64,000 bases of DNA from Paenibacillus_D tarimensis_A (GCA_041281825.1 CP166298.1:744001-808000); one strand, 5' to 3'; shown: positions 33,946 to 43,274, counted from the stretch's first letter. The notes: generated from the letters alone by a model not told the origin. Translations and numbers: made by a program.

Positions 33946-35493
33946 TTGGCTATTCGCAGAGCGTTGATTAGTGTGTCCGACAAGACGGGTATCGTGGAGT
34001 TTTCCCGGGAGCTGGCGAAATTGGGAGTTGAAATTATCTCGACGGGCGGAACGGCAAGCTTGCTGGAGAAGGAAGGCGTACCGGTAATCGGGATCTCCGA
34101 TGTGACGGGGTTTCCGGAAATTATGGACGGACGTGTCAAAACGCTTCATCCGGCGGTGCACAGCGGACTGCTGGCGGTGCGTGACAACGAAGAGCATCAG
34201 CGTCAAATGAAGGAGCTTGGCCTTGACTATATCGATTTGGTCATCGTCAATCTGTATCCGTTCGCGCAGACGATCGCTAAACCGGATGTGACGTACGAGG
34301 ATGCGATCGAAAATATCGACATCGGCGGTCCGACAATGCTTCGTTCAGCGGCCAAAAACCATGCTTTTGTTACGGTGGTGGTCGATGCGGCAGACTATGG
34401 CACGGTGCTTGAAGAAGTACGCGCAAGCGGAGACACGGCGCTGGAAACGCGCAAACGGCTGGCAGCGAAAGTATTCCGTCATACCGGCGCTTATGATGCG
34501 CTCATTTCCGATTACCTGTCGAAGCAGACAGGCGAGCCGCTGCCGGAAAAGTATTCCGTTACTTACGAAAAAGTGCAGGATTTGCGTTACGGCGAAAATC
34601 CGCATCAGAAAGCGGCATTTTACCGCAAGCCGCTGGCTGTCCAAGGCAATATTACGACAGCGGAACAGCTGCACGGCAAAGAACTTTCCTATAACAACAT
34701 CAATGACGCCAATGCGGCGCTTGCGATTGTAAAGGAGTTCAATGAACCGGCTGTCGTTGCGGTTAAACATATGAATCCTTGCGGCGTCGGCATCGGAACA
34801 GAAATTCACGAGGCTTACCAGAAGGCCTATGCGGCCGATCCGACCTCGATCTTCGGCGGGATCGTTGCGGCGAACCGGACGATCGGCAGAGAAACGGCGC
34901 TGCTGCTCAGCGAAATTTTCCTGGAAATTGTTCTTGCGCCGGACTTCACGCAGGAAGCATTGGACATTTTGACACAAAAGAAAAATATCCGTCTCCTTAA
35001 GCTGGGCGAGATCGCTTCGGCGGCCGAGCGCAAGCCCGAATGGCTTGTGACGTCGGTAGACGGCGGGATGCTCGTGCAGGAGAGCGATGTGCACAGTTTG
35101 ACGGAGGCCGATCTGAAGTTTGTTACGAACCGTCAGCCGACGGAAGAAGAGCTGAAGCAGCTGCTGTTCGGGTGGAAGGTCGTTAAGCATGTGAAATCGA
35201 ATGCAATTCTGCTGGCGAAGGACAACATGACGATCGGTGTAGGCGCAGGACAGATGAACCGTGTCGGCGCAGCGCGCATTGCCATCGAGCAGGCCGGCGC
35301 TAAAGCTGCGGGTGCAATTCTTGCATCAGACGCTTTCTTTCCTATGGGAGACACAATGGAGCTGGCGGCCCAAGCGGGCATTACCGCTGTCATTCAGCCT
35401 GGCGGCTCCATTAAGGACGAGGAGTCGATCGCCGTTGCGAATGCGCATAACATCGCAATGGTGATGACAGGCGTACGGAGCTTTAAGCATTGA
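33946..35493 (+). CDS. purH: Bifunctional AICAR transformylase / IMP cyclohydrolase PurH
   Basis: 515 residues from TTG 33946, placed eight bases after AGGAGGG (33931-33937). The conserved start is 'AIRRALISVSDKTGIVEFSR'. The N-terminal IMP cyclohydrolase (MGS-like) domain includes 'STGGTASLLE' and 'GRVKTLHPAVHSGLLAVR'. The C-terminal transformylase has 'VKHMNPCGVG' and 'RYGENPHQKAAFY' region. It performs the last two steps to IMP. The open frame extends upstream to 33859, but that part has no ribosome binding site and no homology. Confidence 0.98.
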   Translation: MAIRRALISVSDKTGIVEFSRELAKLGVEIISTGGTASLLEKEGVPVIGISDVTGFPEIMDGRVKTLHPAVHSGLLAVRDNEEHQRQMKELGLDYIDLVIVNLYPFAQTIAKPDVTYEDAIENIDIGGPTMLRSAAKNHAFVTVVVDAADYGTVLEEVRASGDTALETRKRLAAKVFRHTGAYDALISDYLSKQTGEPLPEKYSVTYEKVQDLRYGENPHQKAAFYRKPLAVQGNITTAEQLHGKELSYNNINDANAALAIVKEFNEPAVVAVKHMNPCGVGIGTEIHEAYQKAYAADPTSIFGGIVAANRTIGRETALLLSEIFLEIVLAPDFTQEALDILTQKKNIRLLKLGEIASAAERKPEWLVTSVDGGMLVQESDVHSLTEADLKFVTNRQPTEEELKQLLFGWKVVKHVKSNAILLAKDNMTIGVGAGQMNRVGAARIAIEQAGAKAAGAILASDAFFPMGDTMELAAQAGITAVIQPGGSIKDEESIAVANAHNIAMVMTGVRSFKH

Positions 35494-35614
35494 TGTGAGG
35501 GTCATCGGAAACGAGCGCCTTCGAGATTTTTGAGCGAAAGGTACAGCGGTTAAAAGAGATGTGGAGCGGCGGCTCTGGAAACGAGCATTTAGTAGTTTTA
35601 TGGGAGGGGTCCAC

Positions 35615-36886
35615 TTGCGGATATTAGTGATCGGCGGAGGCGGGCGGGAGCACGCAATCGTCTGGGCGTTGAAGAAAAGCGACAAAGTGAAGGAGATTTA
35701 TTGCGCGCCGGGCAATGCGGGGATTGCCGCATTGGCTGAATGCGTGCCGATTCCGGTGGATCGGTTCGATGAATTGATCGAGTTCTCGGTGGATCATGCA
35801 ATCGATCTTGTCGTCGTTGGACCGGATGATCCGCTTGCGGCTGGAATTGTTGACGCGTTCGAAGCAAGCGGCGTTCCGATCTTCGGACCGCGCAAGAATG
35901 CGGCGGAGATCGAAGGCAGCAAAATTTTCATGAAAGAGCTGCTGAAAAAGTACAGCATCCCGACCGCGAAATACGAAACGTTCACGGATTACGAGGCGGC
36001 CTCAAGCTACCTGAGCAAGCAATCCGCTCCAATCGTCATCAAAGCGGACGGTCTTGCGGCGGGCAAAGGCGTTACGGTAGCCTACTCGCTGGAAGAAGCG
36101 CACGAGGCGCTTCAGGATATGATGGTTAACAATAAATTCGGCGAATCCGGCAACCGGGTTGTGATCGAGGAGTTTCTCGAAGGGCAGGAAATGTCGATTC
36201 TGGCGTTTGTCGACGGCGAGACGGTACGGCCAATGGTGCCTGCGCAGGACCACAAGCCGGTATTCGACGGTGACAAAGGACCGAATACGGGCGGCATGGG
36301 CACTTACACGCCCCTTCCGCATATTCCGCAATCGATTATTGACGATGCGATCGAAAATATCGTTAAACCGACGGCCAAGGCGATGGTCAGCGAAGGTCGT
36401 CCGTTCCGCGGCGTGCTGTTTGCCGGTCTTATGATTACGAAGGACGGTCCGAAGACGATCGAATTCAACGCCCGTATGGGCGATCCGGAAACGCAGGTTG
36501 TCCTGCCGCGTTTGAAAACCGATCTTCTCGATATTATCCTTGCGTCGATCAACGGCCGTCTGGATCAATTGGAAATCGAGTGGAGCGATGAAGCGGCCGT
36601 ATGCGTCATTCTAGCTTCCGAAGGGTATCCCGGCAGTTACCCGAAAGGGCGCGTTATCGAAGGGCTGCAGGAGGCTTCATCTACGGATGGCGTGCTGCTG
36701 TTCCACGCCGGCACCGCTTTCGAAAACGGCCAAACGGTGACAAGCGGCGGACGCGTGCTTGGCGTCGTAGGCGTCGGAATCGATACGGCGGATGCGAGAG
36801 ACCGTGCTTACCGTGCGGCGAAAGGCATTCATTTCGAAGGCGTACATTACCGTTCGGATATTGCGGTTAAAGCACTGCAGGGCTAA
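35615..36886 (+). CDS. purD: Phosphoribosylamine-glycine ligase PurD
   Basis: 423 residues from TTG 35615, five bases after GGGAGGGG; the conserved protein begins 'RILVIGGGGREHAIVW'. ATP-grasp enzyme with 'IVIKADGLAAGKGVTVA', 'GPNTGGMGTYTPLP' and 'EFNARMGDPETQVVLPR'. It couples glycine to phosphoribosylamine. It is the last gene of the pur operon, and only a decayed SDR fragment on the opposite strand lies behind it. I could not find a convincing terminator immediately after the stop. Confidence 0.98.
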   Translation: MRILVIGGGGREHAIVWALKKSDKVKEIYCAPGNAGIAALAECVPIPVDRFDELIEFSVDHAIDLVVVGPDDPLAAGIVDAFEASGVPIFGPRKNAAEIEGSKIFMKELLKKYSIPTAKYETFTDYEAASSYLSKQSAPIVIKADGLAAGKGVTVAYSLEEAHEALQDMMVNNKFGESGNRVVIEEFLEGQEMSILAFVDGETVRPMVPAQDHKPVFDGDKGPNTGGMGTYTPLPHIPQSIIDDAIENIVKPTAKAMVSEGRPFRGVLFAGLMITKDGPKTIEFNARMGDPETQVVLPRLKTDLLDIILASINGRLDQLEIEWSDEAAVCVILASEGYPGSYPKGRVIEGLQEASSTDGVLLFHAGTAFENGQTVTSGGRVLGVVGVGIDTADARDRAYRAAKGIHFEGVHYRSDIAVKALQG

Positions 36887-36904
36887 TCTTACTTTCATTG
36901 AGGT

Positions 36905-37318
36905 GCTTACATTCAAAGTGGTCCATGTCGGACCGGGAGCAACCGCATTCACGCGAATCCCCTGCTCCACGAGCGACATCGCCATCGAGCGGGTAAACGT
37001 GACCACGGCTCCCTTGGTCGCCGAGTAGTCAATCACATACTTATTGCCTTCATATGCGACTCTGGAGGCCGAATTGATAATCGAGGCTGCCGCTCTTCAA
37101 ATAATGAAGGGCGGCTTTTACCATATAAAAGAGCGCAAAAACATTCGTACGGAATGTGTCCTCCTGTTGTTCGTCCGTTACATCCATCACAGGCAGCGGA
37201 CGCCCAGCATCTCCACATACTGCTTGGTCTCCTGGGCATCGCGATGTTCGTCCAGATATCCAATGGCCAAATTCGCGCCTTCCTTGGCATAAGATGCAGC
37301 TACACGGGTCACAAACAT
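36905..37318 (-). pseudogene. Remnant of a short-chain dehydrogenase/reductase gene
   Basis: Minus-strand translation gives SDR pieces in different frames: 'VAASYAKEGANLAIGYLDEH' plus 'ETKQYVEMLGV', then a deletion; 'TFRTNVFALFYMVKAALHYL', then a frameshift; 'ASRVAYEGNKYVIDYSATKG' followed by 'AMSLVEQGIRVNAVAPGPTW', ending in 'LNVST'. The catalytic YxxxK is visible (YSATK), but the cofactor-binding Gly motif, the 'NNAG' region and the C-terminus are missing. It resembles general-stress SDR enzymes of the YhdF/YhxC type. It lies between the end of purD and an amine oxidase and is clearly non-functional. Confidence 0.85.
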
Positions 37319-37374
37319 TATCCGCAGACCGGTTGAATATAATTGCGGTAGGTTAGGTTCTCGTAACCATCATT

Positions 37375-38877
37375 TTGACCGAGGAGCGTGATGTTCGATT
37401 GCAACCGCCGATCCCAACGTCTCTTCCTCCAAATGAAATGATCCGGATCATCCGATACGGGCTTCAAAAACCGGGAGCCAAGAAAAAGATCGTCATTATC
37501 GGTGCCGGTTTGGCGGGCCTGGCCGCCGGTTCTTTGCTGAAAGATGCAGGTCACGACGTGAAAATCATTGAAGCCAATGATAGGGTAGGCGGACGTGTCT
37601 ATACCCTTCGCGCTCCATTCTCGGACGGATTGTACATGGAAGCGGGGGCTATGCGCATTCCTGAATCCCATTATCTGGTTTTCGAATATATTCAAAAATT
37701 TGGATTGCAGATTCGGCCGTTTATTAACGAAACGCCGAATGACATTATTTATGCCAACGGAATTAAAACAAGGCTGTACAGCTACCTTCAGAGGCCGGAT
37801 ATCCTTCAATATCCGGTAGCCGCCCATGAAAGAGGGAAGACCGCCCAGCAGCTGCTGGATATGGCGGTACAGCCGATCTTTGATTATATCAACCGGGATC
37901 CGGCTAGGCATTGGCCTGTGGTGGAAAGAAATTTCGACCAGTATTCGATGTACACTTTTTTAAAATATTATCCGCATCCATTCGGTACGGGCCTTTCAGA
38001 AGGGGCCATTGAAATGATGGGTGTGCTTCTCGGAATCGAAGGATATATGGAAGAGTCTTTTCTGGAAATATTGCGGTTTTTGATGACTTTAAATCAGAAA
38101 CGCTTTTACGAGATCGCGGGGGGCAACGATGTGCTGCCGCGGGCCTTCATGCCGAAATTGCGGGACGACATCCTGCTCCGGCGAAAAATGACAAAAATTG
38201 CCCAGCACTCGGACGGAATAACGATCCACGCGGTTCACGAAGGCAATTCGGAACCATATAGCATAACGGGGGATCTTGCGATTGTGACCCTTCCCTTCAC
38301 CGTTCTGAAATTTGTAGAAATCGAACCTCGCAATTCTTTCTCGCATCGGAAGAGGAAAGCGATTCGCCAGCTGCACTACTTGATCGATACCAAGACCGGG
38401 CTGCAGTTCAAAAGCAGGTTTTGGGAGAGGGCCAGCCAAGCAGGCGGCAAAACGATCACGGATCTGCCGATCCGGTTCACGTATTATCCAAGTTCAGGGA
38501 CTGGCACACCGGGGCCTGCAGTCATACTGGCAAGCTATACATTAGGTGACGATTGTATGGCGTGGGACGGTTTGCCGGAGCAGGAGCGCATCGGGTATGC
38601 GCTGCAAAATCTGGCCGTTATATACGGGGATGTGGTGTACAGAGAGTTTGTCGGGGGCGCTTCCTTCAGTTGGTCGCAGAATCCGTATTCTTGCGGGGAT
38701 TGGGCGCTGTTCAAGCCTGGACAGCAGACGGAGCTGTTCCCTGTAATCGCCTCTCCTGAAGGACGCGTTCATTTCGCAGGGGAGCATACAACCCTTACCC
38801 ATGGATGGATGCAGGGGGCGATTGAATCCGGTATACGAGTTGCGCAGGAGGTAAATGAAGTCAGGCTAGGGACATAG
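37375..38877 (+). CDS. Flavin monoamine oxidase / L-amino-acid oxidase family protein
   Basis: About 500 residues. FAD-binding 'IVIIGAGLAGLAAGSLLKDA' is followed by 'EANDRVGGRVYT' at residues ~35-75. The C-terminal FAD motif 'GRVHFAGEHTTLTHGWMQGA' is near the end. It would oxidise an amine or amino acid with FAD, producing H2O2 and ammonia. No signal peptide is visible. The 5' end is doubtful: TTG 37375 has no ribosome binding site, an in-frame TAG lies at 37354, and the SDR remnant abuts it, so the first codons may have been lost. It converges with the nitrate transporter; the stop codons are four bases apart. Confidence 0.85.
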   Translation: MTEERDVRLQPPIPTSLPPNEMIRIIRYGLQKPGAKKKIVIIGAGLAGLAAGSLLKDAGHDVKIIEANDRVGGRVYTLRAPFSDGLYMEAGAMRIPESHYLVFEYIQKFGLQIRPFINETPNDIIYANGIKTRLYSYLQRPDILQYPVAAHERGKTAQQLLDMAVQPIFDYINRDPARHWPVVERNFDQYSMYTFLKYYPHPFGTGLSEGAIEMMGVLLGIEGYMEESFLEILRFLMTLNQKRFYEIAGGNDVLPRAFMPKLRDDILLRRKMTKIAQHSDGITIHAVHEGNSEPYSITGDLAIVTLPFTVLKFVEIEPRNSFSHRKRKAIRQLHYLIDTKTGLQFKSRFWERASQAGGKTITDLPIRFTYYPSSGTGTPGPAVILASYTLGDDCMAWDGLPEQERIGYALQNLAVIYGDVVYREFVGGASFSWSQNPYSCGDWALFKPGQQTELFPVIASPEGRVHFAGEHTTLTHGWMQGAIESGIRVAQEVNEVRLGT

Positions 38878-38881
38878 CAGC

Positions 38882-40057
38882 TTAGGCAGCCATGTCCTTT
38901 CTCACAGCGGTCAAAGTTTTCGTGCGCAGGTTAAGCCAAAGACATCCGCAGGCAAACAGGACAAGCAGGACAAATCCGAGCGTATAGGAGCCGGTCAGAT
39001 CTTTAATTACACCAAGCGCGATCGGTGGGAAAAATCCGCCCACCCCTCCAGCGGCGCCGACAATGCCAGTAACAGCCCCGGTGTTGCCCGAGGAAACCTC
39101 CGGAACCATTTTGAACACGGCTCCGTTCCCTACTCCGAGAAAGACGGCTGCCGCGAGACAACTTACAGCAAACCCGACAAATTGATCGAGAAAAAGAGCC
39201 ATCGACAATGAGGAGGCAATAATGCCGACGAACACGACGGACAATACTTTGCGCGATCCCAAACGGTCTGCTACATATCCGCCGAGCGGGCGGATCAGTG
39301 TGGAGAGAACAACGAATCCGGCGGCTCTCATACCGGCTTCCGTTGCCGATAAGTCAAATAACTCCATGAGGAAGGTTGATAGATACGCCCCGAATGCAAC
39401 GAAGCCGCCAAAGGTAAGGAAATAGAAGGCCGATAAATACCAGGTCGATTGCTCTTTAAGCACCGCGAGTGATTGTTTGAATGTCTTCGGCTTGGACGGT
39501 AACGGCAAATCTTTTGTTCCCATCCAAAAGATGAAGGTGACGACGACGATCAGGATTGCAAGACTCCAAAAAACCCACGGCAAACCGAGACGATTATATA
39601 CAACGGGAAGCGTAAAGTTCGCCGCCGCTCCGCCCAGATTTCCGAGTCCCGCCAAACCAAGCACGAGTCCTTGCTTCTCTTGAGGAAACCATTTTGAAAC
39701 ATACGTTATCGATATGGCAAAGGTCGTTCCCGCCATTCCGATGAACAGCGCACATAGTAAAAGAAGCGCATAAGACTGCACCCAGCCTGCGAGAAGAAGC
39801 GGAATTACAAGAAACAGCATCGTCATTGCGAAGACCCGTTTGCCGCCGAACCGGTCCGTGTATATGCCCATTGGAATCCGCATAATCGATCCAAGCAATA
39901 CCGGCGCGGCAATGAGCAGGCTCTTTTGAGTCGTGTTCAACTGATAGACTTCCTGAAGGACCCCGGCAATCGGAGCAAATACGCTCCATATGACGAATGA
40001 CGCCGTCATTGCCATCGTTGCGAAAATGAGTGCTTGAACGGAACCTTTTTGCTGCAT
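38882..40057 (-). CDS. NarK-type nitrate/nitrite transporter (MFS)
   Basis: 391 residues with twelve membrane segments. The nitrate/nitrite porter signatures are visible: 'IMRIPMGIYTDRFGGKRVF' after the second helix and 'GVGNGAVFKMVPEVSSGNTG' region in the second half, including the NxGNGxxFKxVP-type motif. It begins 'MQQKGSVQALIFATMAMTAS'. I chose ATG at 40057 because AAGGGAGA precedes it; the frame is open to 40132 without a site. It moves nitrate in or nitrite out across the membrane. No nitrate reductase is in the window. A palindrome upstream may be a regulator site. Confidence 0.9.
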   Translation of the reverse strand: MQQKGSVQALIFATMAMTASFVIWSVFAPIAGVLQEVYQLNTTQKSLLIAAPVLLGSIMRIPMGIYTDRFGGKRVFAMTMLFLVIPLLLAGWVQSYALLLLCALFIGMAGTTFAISITYVSKWFPQEKQGLVLGLAGLGNLGGAAANFTLPVVYNRLGLPWVFWSLAILIVVVTFIFWMGTKDLPLPSKPKTFKQSLAVLKEQSTWYLSAFYFLTFGGFVAFGAYLSTFLMELFDLSATEAGMRAAGFVVLSTLIRPLGGYVADRLGSRKVLSVVFVGIIASSLSMALFLDQFVGFAVSCLAAAVFLGVGNGAVFKMVPEVSSGNTGAVTGIVGAAGGVGGFFPPIALGVIKDLTGSYTLGFVLLVLFACGCLWLNLRTKTLTAVRKDMAA

Positions 40058-40148
40058 CGGATAAGTCTCCCTTGATCTGTGTTTATAACTGACACATAGT
40101 GTTATATATTGTGCGATTGAGGTGATATCCACCTAATAATCTAAGCAC

Positions 40149-40167
40149 ATGTTATCTAATATAACAT
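40149..40167. promoter_or_regulatory. Palindrome upstream of the nitrate transporter
   Basis: ATGTTAT-CTAAT-ATAACAT, a perfect 7-bp inverted repeat with a 5-base spacer, about 92 bp before the narK-like start in an A/T-rich region. It could be an operator for an oxygen- or nitrate-responsive regulator. It does not match the Fnr consensus TGTGA-N6-TCACA, so the regulator is unknown. Confidence 0.4.
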
Positions 40168-40270
40168 AAATTGTCGACTAGGAGAGCATTTGAAGCCTGG
40201 CTTTTCATAACAATTTTTTTTATTTATCTTATAAAGAAAATTGATATATCTTACGAGCAAGCATTGAAAA

Positions 40271-40304
40271 AACAAACAAACAGACGGTTATGCCGTCTGT
40301 TTGT
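40271..40304 (-). terminator. Terminator of the gapB-pckA operon
   Basis: Twelve-base-pair perfect stem ACAAACAGACGG/CCGTCTGTTTGT with a 5-base loop. Read on the minus strand it is followed by TTTGTTTTTT. It lies about 50 bp after the pckA stop codon. Confidence 0.9.
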
Positions 40305-40352
40305 TCGTTTAACGTCGGTGTACCTTTAAAATGATGCCAAGCAGGGAGAAGT

Positions 40353-41696
40353 TTACGCGATGATATTCAAGGGAGGGCCTGCTTGTTGTATGCCGTCTGC
40401 AGTACCGTGAAACTTTTTGAAATTTTGAGCAAATAAGTTGGCCAATTCGACAGCTTTTCTTACATAGCTTTGTTTATCGGACCATGTGTTGGCAGGGTTG
40501 AGAAGCCCGGAAGGTACTCCCGGCACCCGGTCGGGATAAGCAAGGCCGAAAAACGGGTCTTCCATATACACGGCTTCGTCGAGCGCCCCGGAAAGAGCGG
40601 CGGTCACCATCGCTCTTGTATAAGCCAGGCTGATTCGTTGTCCCTCTCCGTACGGGCCGCCGGTCCAGCCGGTATTAATTAAGTAAACCTTGGAGCCATG
40701 CTCTGAGATTTTTCGGCTTAAGAGCTTGGCATAAACGACAGGGTGCTGGGGCAGGAACGGCGCCCCGAAGCAGGCGGAGAACGTTGCTTCCGGTTTCGTT
40801 ACGCCGCGTTCGGTTCCCGCAAGCTTGGACGTGTAACCGGACAGGAAATGGTACATTGCCTGCTCCTTCGTCAGCTTCGAGACGGGCGGGAGAACGCCGA
40901 AGGCATCGGCGGTTAAAAAAACGATCGTCTTCGGATGTCCCGCGGTACCGGAGGCAACCGAATTCGGAATATAATCAATCGGATAAGCCGCTCTCGTATT
41001 TTCGGTAATGCTCCCGTCTGCAAAGTCAGGCACACCGGTTTCGGGATTGAGAACAACATTTTCCAGGACAGTCCCGTACTTGACGGCATTCCATATTTGC
41101 GGCTCCTTCTCTGCCGTCAAGCCGATGCATTTGGCATAGCAGCCGCCTTCGATATTAAAAATGCCGTTATCCGACCAAACATGCTCGTCATCTCCGATGA
41201 GCCGCCGTTCCGGGTCGGCCGACAGCGTTGTTTTTCCGGTTCCGGACAGGCCGAAAAAGAGCGCTGCATCGCTTGCTTTCCCAATGTTGGCGGAGCAGTG
41301 CATAGGGAACGCCTCTTTCAGCGGCAGAAGATAATTAAGTATGCTGAACACTGACTTTTTCATTTCTCCGGCATATTGGGTACCGCAAATCAGAACGATT
41401 CTTTGTTCGAAGGAAATCGCGATTACGGCTTCGGAGTTTGTTCCGTCCTTACCGGGATCGGCCTGCAAGCCCGGAAGGTTCAGAATCGTAAAATCGGGCC
41501 GCTCATTTGCGAGTTCCAACTCCGGCAGCCGGATCAGCAATTGGCGCATGAATAAATTATGCCATGCATATTCCGTAATGACCCGGATCTTCATTTGGTG
41601 CTCCCGCTCCGCACCGGACAAATTGTAATGAATATTTTCGCGATCGTGGATGTCCTGGAGCCACTTGGTATCATTGATTTCCCCCGCAATTTTCAT
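40353..41696 (-). CDS. pckA: Phosphoenolpyruvate carboxykinase (ATP), N-terminally truncated
   Basis: 447 residues; the family usually has about 525-530. Present: the P-loop 'GLSGTGKTTLSAD', metal site 'LIGDDEHVWSDNGIFNIEGG', 'ENTRAAYPIDYI', 'FLTADAFGVLPPVSKLTKEQ', 'NTGWTGGPYGEG'. Missing: the first ~80-90 residues, including the 'TGRSPKDKF' segment whose Arg binds oxaloacetate/PEP. The remaining N-terminus, 'MKIAGEINDTKWLQDIHDRE', joins the conserved part at 'IRVITEYAWHNLF'. The start is not an artefact: GGAAGGGA lies about nine bases upstream and the preceding gapB ends 56 bp before. It follows gapB in a gluconeogenic operon. Whether it is active is open. Confidence 0.9.
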   Translation of the reverse strand: MKIAGEINDTKWLQDIHDRENIHYNLSGAEREHQMKIRVITEYAWHNLFMRQLLIRLPELELANERPDFTILNLPGLQADPGKDGTNSEAVIAISFEQRIVLICGTQYAGEMKKSVFSILNYLLPLKEAFPMHCSANIGKASDAALFFGLSGTGKTTLSADPERRLIGDDEHVWSDNGIFNIEGGCYAKCIGLTAEKEPQIWNAVKYGTVLENVVLNPETGVPDFADGSITENTRAAYPIDYIPNSVASGTAGHPKTIVFLTADAFGVLPPVSKLTKEQAMYHFLSGYTSKLAGTERGVTKPEATFSACFGAPFLPQHPVVYAKLLSRKISEHGSKVYLINTGWTGGPYGEGQRISLAYTRAMVTAALSGALDEAVYMEDPFFGLAYPDRVPGVPSGLLNPANTWSDKQSYVRKAVELANLFAQNFKKFHGTADGIQQAGPPLNIIA

Positions 41697-41752
41697 AACC
41701 TGTTTCCCTTCCTTTCGATATCGGGCTTCTTCCTGAGCTTAAATATCGTGAA

Positions 41753-42790
41753 TCAGTGTGCGTGTACGGGTTCGGTCTCTCGTATGCCTGCGATTTTCGT
41801 TTCAACCAGCCCGGCAAGCTCCACGACTCTGCAGGCATAACCCCACTCATTGTCGTACCAGGCCAAAATTTTTGCTTCATGGCCCGAGGCCATGATTGAC
41901 AGGCCGTCGATAACGGCGGATTTGGAGCTTCCCGTATAATCGATGGAAACGAGCGGTTCTTCGGAATAGGCGAGATACGGAGCGAATTCTCCGGATGCCG
42001 CCTTGCGAAAGATCGATTTGATCTCTTCCCCGCTGGTCTCCCTGGACAAGGTGACCGTGAGATCAATCACGGAAACGTCTTGTGTCGGTACGCGCAGCGA
42101 CATGCCGTGAATATGCGGAGCCAGATGAGGCAGAACATCCTTAAGCGCTTTTCCCGCTCCGGTTGTCGTCGGCACGATCGATTGCGTACAAGCCCTGGCC
42201 CTCCGCAAATCCTGATGCGGATTGTCCAGATGGTTCTGGTCGGAGGTAAAGGCGTGGACGGTCGTCACCCATCCTCTCTTTATTTGAAGGGACTGGTCCA
42301 GGACGGCTAGGACAGGCGACAGGCAGTTCGTCGTACATGAGGCGGTCGATAGAAGTTTATGCAGTCCGGGATCGAATAACCGGTCGTTTACTCCCATGAC
42401 AATCGTAATGTCCATGTCTTTTCCCGGAGCAGTAATAATGACTTGAGACGCACCGGCTTCAAAATGCTGCCGAGCGCCTTCCCGGTTGTTGAATTTACCG
42501 GTTGAATCGAGGACCAGCTTCACCCCGAGCTCCCGCCAAGGTATGTTTCGCGGGTCCCGCTCACATACGACTTTAATGTAGTGGCCGTTAATGACCAAAT
42601 CTCCGCCATCCACCTTCACGTCCGCATCCCATTTGCCGTGTACGGAGTCGTACCGAAGCAAATGCGCCACGGTCTCCGCCGGATAAATGGAGTTGATCGC
42701 CGATAATTTAACAGCCGGTTCATTCTCCGCAAACATTCTTCTTACGAGCAGTCTCCCGATTCTTCCCATTCCGCTGATTCCGGTTCCCAA
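41753..42790 (-). CDS. gapB: Glyceraldehyde-3-phosphate dehydrogenase, GapB-like (gluconeogenic)
   Basis: 345 residues. Catalytic Cys lies in 'STASCTTNCLSPVLAVLD', the His partner in 'TTVHAFTSDQNHLDNPH', and the sugar-phosphate site in 'RRARACTQSIVPTTTGAGKA'. The N-terminus is unusual ('GISGMGRIGRLLVRRMF'; usually 'NGFGRIGR'). The cofactor region 'INSIYPAETVAHLLRYDSVHGKW' lacks the Asp of NAD-specific GapA and resembles NADP-using GapB. The start is probably TTG 42790, seven bases after GGGAGGAG; ATG 42805 overlaps that site. It is paired with pckA, as expected for gluconeogenesis on organic acids. Confidence 0.92.
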   Translation of the reverse strand: MGTGISGMGRIGRLLVRRMFAENEPAVKLSAINSIYPAETVAHLLRYDSVHGKWDADVKVDGGDLVINGHYIKVVCERDPRNIPWRELGVKLVLDSTGKFNNREGARQHFEAGASQVIITAPGKDMDITIVMGVNDRLFDPGLHKLLSTASCTTNCLSPVLAVLDQSLQIKRGWVTTVHAFTSDQNHLDNPHQDLRRARACTQSIVPTTTGAGKALKDVLPHLAPHIHGMSLRVPTQDVSVIDLTVTLSRETSGEEIKSIFRKAASGEFAPYLAYSEEPLVSIDYTGSSKSAVIDGLSIMASGHEAKILAWYDNEWGYACRVVELAGLVETKIAGIRETEPVHAH

Positions 42791-42805
42791 GTGATCTCCT
42801 CCCAT

Positions 42806-43222
42806 ATGTAGCTGACAAATAAATTAATAAAAAGTGTACAACATTTATTATATATTACGTCATATTTAAATTAAATACCACATACTTAAAACTCATATTA
42901 TTCATTTTGTTTATTTAGGTCGTATTATTTTGGGATCTGCACAAAGCAACTCGCTAACTAGCCGTGCCAGAAGGTTGAAATTAAAAACCGGGAATATCCA
43001 AGCGGTTTGAAATTAGCGGAAATTTATGGCCTTATTCAGGGCTGTCGCCCCGGTTTTCGGCAAATAGAGGTAATCCATGGTCTTATGCCGATCCAATCCA
43101 TGTTCCCCTCTAGTAAAATGTTAGCTTAACGGTACAAAATACCGTTATTTGTCGCGGCTTCGGTAGTACTTTGAGAATAGAGGAAAACATTACCTCTATT
43201 TTTACTTTTTGATAAGGATATG
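42806..43222. other. Structured A/T-rich intergenic region between gapB and marR
   Basis: No gene. The gapB side is very A/T rich and contains a TATAAT on the minus strand (around 42847-42855) that may be the gapB promoter. Further on are hairpins AACGGTA-CAAAA-TACCGTT (43128-43146) and AATAGAGG/CCTCTATT (43176-43200) followed by TTTTT. Fragments such as CAAATAGAGGTAA (43060 region) repeat the AATAGAGG motif, suggesting decayed intergenic repeat units. I see no conserved riboswitch core. Confidence 0.6.
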
Positions 43223-43240
43223 ACCGCTGGAGCGGTTTTT
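43223..43240 (+). terminator. Small terminator upstream of the marR promoter
   Basis: ACCGC-TGGA-GCGGT followed by five T. It isolates the marR/ABC promoter at 43246 from upstream transcription. Confidence 0.65.
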
Positions 43241-43245
43241 CTCAA

Positions 43246-43274
43246 TTGTCATAAATGCTAAATACATTTATAAT
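43246..43274 (+). promoter_or_regulatory. Promoter of the marR-ABC exporter operon
   Basis: -35 TTGTCA (43246-43251), 17-bp spacer, -10 TATAAT (43269-43274). The region between -10 and the marR start is highly A/T rich and would hold the MarR operator, but no single clear palindrome stands out. Confidence 0.78.

Noticed and set aside
40081..40200. Fnr box upstream of the nitrate transporter
   Set aside because: TGTGCGATTGAGGTGA is the closest word and does not have the TGTGA-N6-TCACA symmetry; only an unrelated palindrome remains.
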